Numbered from the stretch's first letter, positions 53,278 through 63,817 are shown. The stretch: 64,000 bases of DNA from Gracilaria domingensis (GCA_022539475.1 VCMS01000258.1:29507-93506), one strand, 5' to 3'. The notes: generated by a model from the sequence alone, not told the origin. Made by a program: numbers and translations.

Positions 53278-53834
53278 TCACTGGAAATCGTACCACCTTC
53301 AGTGACGCGGAAATCAAATACCCAAGATCCACCCGGTCTAGGTCCAAAGTTATACCTGCAAACTCCATGCCTTAAAAACTCGACCTCGATTGTACAAAAC
53401 GGAGAATCTGATTCAGACCAGTTGTTTATCTGGCTCTTTTCGTCCTCGGTTAGAATTGACTTTTTAGATATTGATTTCCCGTAGCTCAAGTGGGTGTAGT
53501 TCATTATATGTTCCCGAATAGAATAGCTTTCTAGTACATCAAGTCTGATTGCAACTTTGTAGGGAGGTTGTACACTTATACCTGGGCCAAAACCGCCCCC
53601 ACGGGAAATCAGTCCTGGTCGGAAGTTACGCGAACTTGCGCGACGAGTTCGTAGAAAATGAGTTTGGTCTTTGCGTTGGGTAAACTGCAGCTTGGGATGG
53701 TTACAGAACGCAGTCTCTCCACAGTCAGAAACGCACCCTTCCCGATTGCAGATTATCTCATAATTTCCGTTCTTATAAGATTGACCGACTGTAATGATTA
53801 CTAGACTCACGACGACAACGATTAGGCATGGCAT
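53238..53834 (-). CDS. Secreted protein B1
   Basis: 198 residues from ATG 53834, preferred over ATG 53924 because the signal peptide starts here (MPCLIVVVVSLVIITVGQS) and a TATAAAAG box lies at 53931-53938, which would put transcription start downstream of 53924. The core follows directly: YEIIC29, C34, C44 with the same C-x4-C-x9-C spacing as family A, plus an extra Cys38. Then HPKLQF-x-Q-x-KDQTHFLR, shared almost word for word with B2, a Gly/Arg-rich stretch, a helix-rich region and late cysteines (SPFCTIEVEF..., STCRGG). Extracellular; function unknown. Confidence 0.78.
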   Translation of the reverse strand: MPCLIVVVVSLVIITVGQSYKNGNYEIICNREGCVSDCGETAFCNHPKLQFTQRKDQTHFLRTRRASSRNFRPGLISRGGGFGPGISVQPPYKVAIRLDVLESYSIREHIMNYTHLSYGKSISKKSILTEDEKSQINNWSESDSPFCTIEVEFLRHGVCRYNFGPRPGGSWVFDFRVTEGGTISSEWSSTCRGGNQFY

Positions 53835-53930
53835 TATGAAAGGAACGGAAAAGCTTCCAGACGAGAAGATCAAAAGACCTTTTCTATGATCCAGACGATG
53901 AAGCAGTTGAGAAACTGGACGCATTACCGG

Positions 53931-53938
53931 CTTTTATA
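53931..53938 (-). promoter_or_regulatory. TATA box of gene B1
   Basis: TATAAAAG on the minus strand, 97 bases upstream of ATG 53834. Confidence 0.65.
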
Positions 53939-54906
53939 GTAGTTATGACTTAGCCTTGAACAACTTTCACAGGTAGCCATACAACGCCTCGTGTTTGTAG
54001 CAGCTGTAAAAGAAAACAGGATGAGAAGAGGTTTCGAACGAGATGATAGGTTGAGACGGACATCGAACTTTGCCAACAATCTGATGTGAGTGAAAGAAGA
54101 CCCTTTTCTGTCATATATCTGTCGTTGTGTAGGATTGTGTACAGTTGTTGCCCTAGAATGTTACTCTCTATCGCTTAAAATAGGGACCTCAGAATTTCTT
54201 TGCTGGCCAGGAGGGAAAAAACGACTCGTTAGAGGTGAAGATTTGGCTCAGTAAAACTATTTTAAACGAATTCGCCGAGCTCTCTCGTATCAAACTTGTG
54301 TCAACGGGTTTTGGAAAAAGAGATACTTAAGGTGGATATCAGAGATCTAGCCGCTCATATGCTATTCTGAATCCATCGGCACAAGTGTTAAAATAGTACA
54401 ACGATCAGATCAATACGTAAGATTTCCTTGTCATGTTCTACTACAATACAATGACGATGCATGAAATACAAAATCATTTGCGCAGATTCATAGCTCTTTG
54501 CTTCATCTTGTAACGTGGATACCAAAGATGGAGGTGTAGGGACATTTTCTTTTGGCAGAAAGAAAGAGAACCCAAATCATTGTTGCTTATTACAAAGCGC
54601 TAAAGTGTCACTTTTGGATATGCACGAAAAGCATTGACATACGCCATCAATTCGTGGACAAAACAGATACTCGTAAGTCACGAATCAGGCTCGATTTGCA
54701 TAACTTTCAAGCATATCACGACCTAGTGCATACTATGAACGTTATTTGTACGTTATCATATCATATGAGATGGATACAGTTGCCATGTTTTGTCTGACTG
54801 AATCGCTCTGCGTTAAAAGAACTTCATCTGGAAGGAAAACTTTTGAACTTCCCGTTTATTCATCTTCTCACTCCGACAAATCCCTTTGAACTTTCCAAAG
54901 ACATCC
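53939..54906. other. Divergent intergenic region between B1 and the membrane-protein gene
   Basis: About 0.97 kb, AT-rich, no gene seen. It probably holds the promoters of both divergent genes; no TATA box was recognised for the plus-strand gene. Confidence 0.5.
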
Positions 54907-55950
54907 ATGGCTGTGATTCCCATAAAGGCTCAATTCGTTAGTTTGATCATCACCTTCATATTGGCTGTTTCTGAACTGCTGGCCTTGAACGTTCTCTCTG
55001 CTCTCAATTCTTTCTGTCAAAGCCGAAGACTTCGCCGAGGAAATCACGTTATTGTCAAGAGTCACCAAAGGCAAATCCGTCTGAATACTTTACTCCTTCT
55101 TCTTATATTTATTACCCTGGAAATTGCTGTGTCCAATTTTAGTGATCCAGTGCAGACACCAGTTTTGGAGCAGCAGGACTGCTTTGTTGTCGATCGTTTT
55201 GACCGTGAGAAAGGTCGTCAGGATTTGGGCCTCAAAATAGATGCCCTCGAGCCTCAATGTGCAAAAGTAGATAACAATTCTTTCACTCAAATGACTGGGA
55301 ATGTGAGTATTATTTCTGACTCGATCAACTGTTCAGAGACACCTATCTTCAAGGTTAAATTCAGTTGGATCGGAGAACCAGAGTTTCATAATGGATCTGG
55401 AAGGCTTTTGGAATGCGAAAATGACATTTGTGTTTTAGTTTTCAAACAACAACAGCATGTGCTCATATCGCCGGCATTCGACCGCATACACCTAGAAACC
55501 GTCGCAAATCCCCAAAAGAAAACATGGTTCTCACGCACCGAATTGTTTTATGATACTGGCCCGATCTTGGAGAACATTGCGAGGCGAGCGGCTAGGGTCA
55601 TGGCAGGAGAGAGGGTCGCAGATCCGTATGAATTTAGGAGGCGTATTTTTTCAGGGTCGAGAAAAGACACATGTCTCTTCGAGGTCAGGAGCGTGAACGA
55701 AACTCTGATTCCGAATGCAGTTCTAGTGCTTCTTGTGTCGATTTCAGTTGTCTCAGTTGTTTGTTATGCTATCTGTTTCGGATTTCGGAAAAGAAACTTT
55801 GCTGATTTCAATGATACCATGCAGTGGGCTTCGAGAACGTTTAGGCTCGGAGATGAAAATGGACATGTGCTTAAAAATCCAGTCGTCAGCTGCGTGAAGA
55901 GAGGAGATGGGGTAATATATGTTGTGAAAGATGGAAATTTGATACTGTGA
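54907..55950 (+). CDS. Three-pass membrane protein, unknown family (paralogue of 13116-14621)
   Basis: 347 residues from ATG 54907. Hydrophobic segments: ~8-33 (FVSLIITFILAVSELLALNVL), ~60-78 (LLLLLIFITLEIAVSNF) and ~280-302 (AVLVLLVSISVVSVVCYAICFGF). The ~200-residue region between the last two carries several N-glycosylation sequons and Cys residues. The tail has TMQWASRTF...DENGHVL. Segment order, the Cys-V-x-N-[EG]-T feature just before the last TM, and the Trp/NGH tail parallel the 501-residue protein at 13116. It lies between the two family-B secreted genes, so a receptor- or anchor-like link is conceivable but unproven. Confidence 0.72.
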   Translation: MAVIPIKAQFVSLIITFILAVSELLALNVLSALNSFCQSRRLRRGNHVIVKSHQRQIRLNTLLLLLIFITLEIAVSNFSDPVQTPVLEQQDCFVVDRFDREKGRQDLGLKIDALEPQCAKVDNNSFTQMTGNVSIISDSINCSETPIFKVKFSWIGEPEFHNGSGRLLECENDICVLVFKQQQHVLISPAFDRIHLETVANPQKKTWFSRTELFYDTGPILENIARRAARVMAGERVADPYEFRRRIFSGSRKDTCLFEVRSVNETLIPNAVLVLLVSISVVSVVCYAICFGFRKRNFADFNDTMQWASRTFRLGDENGHVLKNPVVSCVKRGDGVIYVVKDGNLIL

Positions 55951-56616
55951 TGAAAAATTTTAGCTGCTCTTTAAGCTCGTTCTATGCGCTTCAGAATATG
56001 TAGTAGAAAGAGTGGCAGTGACGGCAAAGGTGTCGCAGTCGAAAGTTCGTCGAATTCAGAAGCCATGATTTTAGACAATGAAGAGCTCCCCTTCATACGG
56101 AAAAAATTTTCGAGCTTTAGAATCTCTTCCTCAATGCAACACTACTTCCCGTGTAACAGTTCTCTTGGAAGCCATGCTCCAACGAGCGAAATAGAAAGCG
56201 CTTTCACCCCTCCATTGGAACCAACTCCCAGTGAAAAATTGATTATTAGCATTATAGGCTGAATTGGCTTCAATGTAACTCATGACAGCTATCGCTCCTA
56301 GTAGGGCACTAAAACGTTTCGCTGGATGAGAGTTTTTGGCCAGAAGACCCAAGCTTTGATACATTGACGACCCTTGGGTGTTTCACGAATGGAATATTAT
56401 GCTTTTTCTCTATATCCTCATTTAGACGTTAGATCACCTAAAGGACAGGAAAAAGGAACTATCCCTACCCGTTGTTTATGGCAATTTACGCTTTATGGTA
56501 GGAGAGTTCACATCAATGTCACTCGACATATAGAGCAGAGTGCTTAGAAGTGGAGCCAAAATATGATCGAAATTCTTGAGGGGCTATCTGAGAATTCCGA
56601 TCTCAGTCTAATCCTA
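55951..56616. other. Intergenic between membrane protein and B2
   Basis: A 92-codon ATG ORF (55984-56262) directly downstream of the membrane-protein gene is Ser-rich and has no recognisable feature; it could be a displaced cytoplasmic tail. Nothing else seen. Confidence 0.4.
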
Positions 56617-57141
56617 CTATCGTGCATCAATGGTTGGGGGTGGCTTACTGGACGACCCGATACATTCACATCTCCACGGAATCGAAATAACGCTAAATGT
56701 ACCCGAATATATAGAGTATAGATCACAGATGCCGTTAATTCCTCTGGAACTTTCCAGAATTGCACAGGCCGGTTTTACAGACTCGAACCATGGCTTAAGC
56801 TCATTCTTTTCCGGGCCGGTTAGAGGAGTAGCCATAGGTCCCCGGTAGTTCAGAGTGGTAAATTTCACTAAACTGGTTGACGTGGAGTAGTGTTCAAAAA
56901 CCTGACCTTCGCGCATGGCTCTGCCGCTTGGGTATTGATGGACAACACCTCCAAGGTGAGCGCGCAAAAAGTGTGTTTGATCCTTGTTTTGTAGGAACTG
57001 CAATTGTTCGTGGTCACAAACGGCTTCACCTCCACATTCTGTAACACATTCTTCCGAAGAACAGAAAATATCCATATCAATCGACTGCACGAGAGGGAGA
57101 GATAGAACCGCCATAGAAAGACATAGTAAGTACATCATCAT
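56617..57141 (-). CDS. Secreted protein B2
   Basis: 174 residues. The start is the first of three consecutive ATGs (57141, 57138, 57135); the frame is open further upstream but without an ATG. Signal peptide MMMYLLCLSMAVLSLPLVQS. Core: MDIFC27, C32, C42 (C-x4-C-x9-C) with extra Cys36 as in B1, then EQLQF-x-Q-x-KDQTHFLRAH. Later cysteines occur in KPACAILES, NGICDLY and PWRCECIG. B1 and B2 diverge strongly after the KDQTHFLR block, where each has its own Gly/Ser-rich linker. Extracellular; function unknown. Confidence 0.78.
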   Translation of the reverse strand: MMMYLLCLSMAVLSLPLVQSIDMDIFCSSEECVTECGGEAVCDHEQLQFLQNKDQTHFLRAHLGGVVHQYPSGRAMREGQVFEHYSTSTSLVKFTTLNYRGPMATPLTGPEKNELKPWFESVKPACAILESSRGINGICDLYSIYSGTFSVISIPWRCECIGSSSKPPPTIDAR

Positions 57142-57843
57142 AACTTTTGCGGAACGTCTTTTAGAACAGAGTCGCGAGGGAATGTTGAATGAAATGCTTG
57201 AGTTCCTGCGGATGGGACAGGAATTTATGTCTGTGAATGCCAACCAGTCTTCCTTTAAGGTCACGAGAAGATACTGCTCTCGGCCTTCGCCATAGGAGAA
57301 ACCTGTGCGAACGCACGCATTGGTGATTCAATCTTGTTCGGTTTCGCCAGCAATCCACCTCTCCGTAAGAGGCAACCTTACCGTTTTGATTTTATACTTG
57401 TAGGAACATGATGTCGTTTCAAAAAAAGAATTTGGATCTGCTTGCAGCCTCGCTAACTTTTTTCGGCCAACACTACAGACCCAACCCTTGAAGTTCAAAA
57501 TTTGAGCATTCCATTGATGATCTGGAAGATAATCAGAGTTCTCAAGACCAATTTCCTTAGTGTGTTCGTTCATCTCGTTCCTGATTGTTCATCATCATCC
57601 GATGAGCTGTCTGCCAACTTCTCGCATTATGCATCCGAAGATGTTTAGTCTCCTCTGAGGTTACAGAAAGGCAAATTGCTGCTCCTGTCGTGGTGAGGGC
57701 ACATGTACGACAAGAGGCACCATGCGAAACAAGATATCTGACACCTCTTCTTTATTATGATATCTGACACATATTACAATCTTTGAAAGTGAGAATATGG
57801 GAACAACGCTTCTGCGAAATGACGCAAGCCGAGTGGAAGCCTC
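57142..57843. other. Intergenic
   Basis: No gene seen. A TATAAAATC sequence on the minus strand near 57,390 is a weak promoter candidate for B2. Confidence 0.45.
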
Positions 57844-58735
57844 TCATTTTACGTGACAGAATCGATAGCTTCGTTGCTCGGGGGTGCGATAAAAGAAGCC
57901 AATCTTACAACGGCGACACAAGTCGTTGTCGTTGTGGGTAGTTCCGAGCCACAAAAGCTGATGTTGCGAATCGCTCCACCACATTCTTCTCGAGCCCTTC
58001 GGGGAAAGCGGCGGCGCGGGGTGCGGCACGCAACTCAAGTCCTCCAAGCGGCACAAGTACGCAGAGACCTGCTCGCCCAGATCCAGTCGAAGCCAAACGA
58101 TGACGCCCGCGTCGTCGAAAGACACGAATTTTGGGTCGTGCGATGGCAACGAGAAGCAGTGCGTGGCCACGCCGCTCGCAACGTCCTACACGCGAAGCGT
58201 GATCGCACGACGCCGACGCCACGCGCAGGCCGTCCGCAGACATCGCCACGCACAAGACGGCGCAAGTGTGGCCGCGCAGCGGAGAGCCAACGGCGGCGCC
58301 GCTGCGCGTGTCCCACACGCGCAAATGGCAGCGCGAGGCGGACGCAGTGCGCGTGCCGTCGGCCGAGGTGGCCACGCGTTGCACCCACTTTGCGGTGCCC
58401 GCGCAGGGCGCCGCCGACCTCGCGCGCCGCGCAAACGTCCCACACTCGCACACTCTCGTCGTCGAACCCGCCCGACACGAGCCGCCGCCCGTCCAGGCTG
58501 AAGGCGACGTCCGCCACACGGCCCGTGGCCCGCGCAGTACCTCTAGCCGCGGAGCGCCGCGCTCGCCGTCCCACAGCCGGATTGCCCCGTCGTCCGCCCC
58601 CGCCGCAATCCACCTGCCGCCCGAGCTTACGGCGTCACACCATATTGGAGCGTCATGCCCGACTTCACTGCGGCTTTCTATCTGCCACTGCTTTCCCCCC
58701 GTGTTCCACACCCGGACGCTACCGTCTGTAACCAT
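57844..58735 (-). pseudogene. WD40-repeat protein, truncated and frame-shifted
   Basis: GC-rich gene encoding WD40 blades on the minus strand. Recognisable blades: DGSVRVWN, AAGADDGAIRLWD, VSGGFDDESVRVWD, TASASRCHLRVWD, VASASCDH, then a C-terminal VSFDDAGVIVWLRLD. They are spread over three frames (breaks near 58,550, 58,390 and 58,190), so at least three indels exist. The 5' end is cut by the chromovirus at 58,727, and the first three codons of the open frame (ATG GTT ACA) come from the end of the LTR. On the far side of the element (minus strand, ~63,823-63,845) KLASARD-type text could be the missing upstream part. Confidence 0.75.
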
Positions 58736-58857
58736 CTTGAGTTTGCTTCAGCGTTTTGTCCTGAAACATCTGCGCCGTGATGACAGTGTAGGTAGTTCGA
58801 ATTAGAAAGATGTCAGCATTTCAGTGCAGAAAAACAATAAGGCCAGAACCGATCGGA
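58727..58857 (+). repeat. 5' LTR of chromovirus
   Basis: 131 bp, differing from the 3' copy at a few positions (for example TT versus CC near 58743, G versus A at 58841) with no indel. Contains AATAAG near its end where the 3' copy has AATAAA. Confidence 0.85.
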
Positions 58858-58989
58858 GGGGGACGAGGATCTTTACCGATCGTGTGGGTCGCCGTTCTCG
58901 TGTTTCGCGCATCTCGAAGAAGGCGTACGTCTGCAGATCAGCATAGTTGTAACTTTCGCGAAATTGATTTGCATTCCCCGCTTTCAAGG

Positions 58990-59556
58990 ATGACGGAAAA
59001 CGAAAACAGCACCGATTCGGAAGCACATGTTCACCAGACTACAGTTGTAGGAATTGAAGCTCTTCAATTGGAACAGAATGATGTGGCCTCAATTGCGCAG
59101 TTCATTCGCAAACGCAAGCAATATGAAGAGCAAATTCTTGAAAAGAATAAAGAAGACCTTAACATCATTCCTGTGTGATGGAAAATGAGCGTAACTGAGA
59201 CCGTTTTGGAGACTATGATGTAAGGAACATTCATGGAAGCGGAGTCTTCAGAGGACATAACCGATGACATGATCAAGTTCTGTCTCATTGAAAGATCTAA
59301 AATAGCGGAGAACAAGATTCGCGTAGATCATTGGGACCAAATTGTCAAAGACGTCAAGATGGATATGAGCATTGACGACGCTGAAAAACGTGTATTCAAT
59401 TTGGTTGTAATGTACCGGAATGCCTTGCGAGACTATGGCTATTCTGATGCTATCACCAAAAATCCAGAGGTTGCCATCAAACATATTCGAGAGAAACTAA
59501 ACCTCGCAGCTTCCAAGAGCATATGGATAGGATTCTACGAATTGAGTCACACGTGA
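58990..59556 (+). pseudogene. Gag region of the chromovirus, broken
   Basis: Two ATG-led pieces (58990-59178 and 59233-59556) separated by stops. The second (DHWDQIVKDVKMDMSIDDAEKRVFNLVVMY in short pieces) is helix-rich and Gag-like in position and composition. The assignment rests mainly on location upstream of the protease. Confidence 0.55.
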
Positions 59557-59755
59557 GACTACATAAGAAGAACTTGGTGTTTATGTTCGACGGCTAGCAG
59601 AGGAAGCAGACAAGTATGAGTATGTTCGCATAAACAGAACTCATGTTGTCCACGATTCCATAATGCCGATCAATACTAATTCATCACCCTCATCGAAGCG
59701 CAAGCGAGAGGATGAAGAACAGAAGCAAAGTGTCAAATCTTGTAGGTAAGTTTCT

Positions 59756-60595
59756 TTGTGTTGGAATAAATTCAAGTGCAGTGGCCAGAGGCATTTTATC
59801 AATAAATGTCTTAATTCTACTGAAGAAGAAAAGAAGGCTTTCCTCAAGAAGTACAGAGAAAGCAAGGAGAAACGAACGGAAAATAAATCCGTCAAGAAGA
59901 TAGATAATGACGTCGAACGTTCCTCTACTGTGTTTGAAGCTATTTTCTGTAGAGAAAAATTGGAGGCAGAAGTGACCGCTGATCAGGGAGCGTCTGCCAA
60001 CATCATGCCTAAGAAATTTTACATACAGTTGCAAAAGCTTGACGGTGTGAAGTCTGTTCACAAGTTGGCACGCCAGGCTGTATTTGACGTGTTCAACAAG
60101 AGCGCTCCACCCCTAACATGCGATTTGAAGGTCACCGCAGATGTGTCACTGAAGATTAGACATGGAAAGTCCATGATACTAAGAAATGTTGACTGGTTGA
60201 TCGCGAATGAGAGCACATCTGGTATTCTCATTGGCAGACAGTTACTCAATGCCCTCGGTCTGAATAATCGTGTACTCCTAACAGCAGCAATGTCTAAAGT
60301 GGGAGAGGATGTCGGCATTCCTATTCTGTATGCGTCTTGAAACATTGAAATGGAGCGTGATGATGAAGTCAACAAAATATCCTCAGTGTCGCTTCAGGGT
60401 ATCGTTCACGGCGAGCCAGACTCTGAAGACGAAGTAGACGATGATGTCTATCTTGACGTCGGAGAGGATTCTGAATCAGAGATTAAAAGTGCTATGGCTA
60501 AGTCGCTTGACGAAGCAAAAGCCAATGGTCTTACAGATCAGGGTCAGACTAGGCTTCGTGCTTGTTTTGAGACGTACAAGCCAATTTTCGACTAA
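59756..60595 (+). pseudogene. Zinc knuckle and aspartic protease region of the chromovirus
   Basis: Begins with a knuckle-like CSGQRHFINKC (C-x4-H-x4-C, first cysteine of the usual CCHC missing), a basic linker, then VTADQGASANIMPKKF, where DQGAS replaces the usual D[ST]GA active site of the retroviral-type protease. ILIGRQLLNALG is the typical C-terminal protease block. TGA at 60338-60340 and TAA at 60593-60595 interrupt the frame before the reverse transcriptase. Confidence 0.7.
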
Positions 60596-63500
60596 GGCTG
60601 GGAAAGTCGCGCCCAGCCAAATTCCCTCCGTTACACATACAAACGTATAAAGAACGGAAGCTGATCAAGGTGAAAGTGCGCAGGTATCCGCCTGCACAAC
60701 GGATATTTCTAGATGCCTTTATCAACAAGCTAGTGGACATGAACTTCATGATGCCTTACCCAGATGCAAAATGGCTAGCGGCCCCGTTTGTGGTTGCTAA
60801 ACCAAGTTCTAAAGCGAAGTTCAGAATGACTGTCGACATACGTCCTGTAAACTCCGCTACAGAGAAGCTCGTATGGCCAACGCCGCATGTGGATTCCGAG
60901 ATCCATGACTTTGCCGGGAGCAAAGTTTTTGCGGTCATAGATTTCGTATCCGGGTACTGGCAAGTACCACTAGACTCTGACTCTTATGACAAATGTGGCG
61001 TTATTAGCCCAACAGGGATCTACTCCTCACGAAGAGTGCTCATGAGACTAACAAATGCTGTCCCCAAATGCTGTCCCGCACTTCCAAAGATGTGTGCAAA
61101 CAGCATTCGCGGAGCTTCAACAGAATTTTAAGCTCTGGATTGATGACTTCATTATCTACGCGACTGATGAGAAGGAACTTCTGGATATACTAGAGAAATT
61201 CTTCCAAATCTGTGTTGAGAAGGGCCTTTATATTTCTATTAAGCAGAGCTCTCTATTTACGAAGGAGGTTAAGTGGTGTGGGCCCGTAGTCAATGAAAAC
61301 GGCTATCGTCCAGATCCCTCTCGAGTGGAGGCTCTCAAAGACATTGAAGAACCACGAACTGCAGCAGAATTGTGTGAATTTGTGCACTGCGTCCGGTGCA
61401 TGTCGCAATGCATCCCGGACGCCTCAAAGTTGCTAATGCCTTTAACGGAGATACTGGAGAAAGCATACAAAACCTCTGGTAAGCGAACCAAGAAATCTGT
61501 GCATCGTGTGTCTCTAAAGGATATTGGATGGAGTAGGCAACATGAAGAAACATTTAGGACGCTGCAAGAAAGACTACGTCGAGCCGTTCACCTTTCCTAC
61601 CCTAAGCCTGATCACACAATATGCATTTTCACGGATGCTTAGGATCGTTACTGGTCGGGTGTTGTAACACAGATACCTACTTCAGACTTCAATAGACCCC
61701 TATCAAAGCAACAACACACTCCGTTGGCGTTCGTTGGGCAAGCATTCTCCACAGCACAGCAACGATGGAGCACGCCGGAGAAAGAGGCTTATGCAGTATA
61801 CCAGGTGTTTCGCAAACTTGATTACCTCTTTCTTGGCGAGAACCCACTTCATATTTTCACTGACCACTGCAATTTGCTGTTTGTCTTCAATCCTCATGCG
61901 TTTGAGCCACATCTCGGACGACATGTAGTGACGAAAGTACAACGATGGGCATTATTCTTGGCACGCTTTGACTATCACATAGAACACATAGCTGGGGAAC
62001 TAAATATCTTCGCCGATATGCTAACGCGTTGGACCAAAGCGTACAGAGTTGGTCCACAATTGAAATTAGGTTCTATAAACAGTCTGGTGATCCAATCGCA
62101 ACAAATTGTCCCCACCTCGAAGGACTTCCCATGGCCCACAATTGAAATGGTGCGAGATGCACAACAGGAGGCAGGAATAACTGCCGATTATTGCGAAGAC
62201 CTCCGATGGGATGACGAAACACTGACATGGCTTGTGGGAGAAGCCTTTTTTGTTCCAGAGAGTGACAAAGAACTCCTTTTGAAGTTCATGGTAGTAGCTC
62301 ACTGTGGTCACGGTGGACATCGAGGTATCGATGCGACGCTCAGCGTCCTACGAGAACAAGTGTTTTGGAAATCTCAGAAAGAAGATGTCCGACGCTTTGT
62401 CAACGGATGCATTCCCTGCCTCATCTCAAGAGCGGGAGGGCGTATCCCAGCACCATTTGGAAATGCATTGCATGCCTCACGCCCTAACGAAATCCTTCAT
62501 TATGACTTTCTTTATACGGGAGAGAGTACAACGACGCAAAAATACATACTAATCATTCGAGATGATCTATCCTCTTACGTTTGGCTTTGGCCATGTATCA
62601 AGGCGGACAGCACAACAGTCGCCGAAGCATTGAGCATGTGCATCGCTTCATTCGGAGAATGGGAGTGGTTAGTAACAGACCAAGGTGCACATTTCAAGAA
62701 TCAGTTACTGAACCTATTGTCTGAAGAGTTCCAATACTCTCACTACTTCACGAGTCCGTACTGCCCTTGGAGCAATGGATCAGTTCAAAGAGTCTGCAGA
62801 GAGGTATTAAGAGCCTGCAAGGCCTTGCTCTCTGAATGGTGGATGAACCAGAAGGAATGGCCAAGAGTGGCTGAAAGTGTCCAAAGCGTTCTCAACCATG
62901 CCCCGCTCAAGATCTTAGGGAGACGATCAGGAGAAAACGCGACGGTCTACAGAACCCCACTCGAAGTCTTTACAGGACATGTACCGGTTAGGCCCTTGAT
63001 GAGAGCCCGGCCTGTACAGCAATTTGTTCACGCCATTACGCAAGACGAGCTTCTAATGAGACAGCTGATTAACATAGAAGAAATGCAAGAAGCTCTTGAT
63101 GAAATGCACAAGAAAGTCTGCCATAATATCACAGCAAGTCGTCGAAAGCAAATTGATCGACACAACCAGAAGACTAATGTCCGCAGAAGCGAGATTGATG
63201 TTGGCTGTTTTGTCCTTGTACGAGAGGCGCGTCCGAATCGCACCCATAAGCTGCAATTCCAGTGGAAAGGTCCGCGGCGAGTTATTTCAACAAATCCAGA
63301 TTGTATCTTTGAAGTTGAAGATATGATCAACAAGAAGAAACAAGTCGTGCATGTCTCACGACTAATGCTATATCGTGCGGATCTAGACGGTTAAAATGTT
63401 AATCCACAACTTTTGGAATACGAGCGACCAAATGAGGCTGAGGTGCAAATTGCCAGAAGACTCTGCGATATAAGAGACGGGCCTACTGGAGTTGAGGTAC

Positions 63501-63667
63501 TTGTTGTATGGGAAGGTCTGCTAGATGACATGGACCGGACTTGGGAGCCGCTTGTTAATATCAGCGAGGATCTCCCTCGGCCTCTACAGGACTATCTCTA
63601 CACTGCTAAGAAGCGCGAACTTAAGAAGCGAGCTCAAAGATTGTGTTCTTTTGAAGAAACCAACTGA
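60596..63667 (+). pseudogene. Reverse transcriptase, RNase H, integrase and chromodomain region
   Basis: RT: KVRRYPPAQRIFLDAFI, then WLAAPFVVAKPSSKAKFRMTVD, FAVIDFVSGYWQVPL and the catalytic WIDDFIIYA. A 13-bp tandem duplication (61052-61077) shifts the frame inside RT. TAG 61640-61642 cuts RNase H (FTDA...). Integrase: HH-CC zinc site (HCGHGGHRG...CIPCL), Asp in LHYDFLYTG and Asp in VTDQGAHF, but the usual Glu after NG-x-x is Gln (NGSVQRV). TAA 63392-63394 separates an in-frame chromodomain (VLVVWEGLLDDMDRTWEP). From 61055 on, all pieces share one frame. Confidence 0.85.
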
Positions 63668-63686
63668 GAGTTGTTTCTGAGACCGC

Positions 63687-63817
63687 TGTAACCATCTTGA
63701 GCCTGCTTCAGCGTTTTGTCCTGAAACATCTGCGCCGTGATGACAGTGTAGGTAGTTCGAATTAGAAAGATGTCAGCATTTCAGTGCAGAAAAACAATAA
63801 AGCCAGAACCGATCGGA
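63687..63817 (+). repeat. 3' LTR of chromovirus
   Basis: 131 bp, the same length as the 5' LTR, with AATAAA at 63797-63802. Confidence 0.85.

Larger units (their letters stand above)
58727..63817 (+). mobile_element. Decayed Ty3/gypsy chromovirus
   Basis: 131-bp direct repeats at both ends (58727-58857 and 63687-63817) start TGTAACCATC and end GATCGGA. They enclose zinc-knuckle, aspartic protease, reverse transcriptase, RNase H, integrase and chromodomain coding regions in that order, the order of chromoviruses. Flanks CCGTC (left) and ACGTC (right) are a probable target duplication with one mismatch. At least four in-frame stops and two frameshifts are present, so it is inactive. No clear primer-binding site follows the 5' repeat. 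Confidence 0.87.

Noticed and set aside
55984-56262. 92-codon ATG ORF after the three-pass membrane protein
   Set aside because: No signal, domain or paralogue; may be a displaced tail but cannot be supported as a gene.
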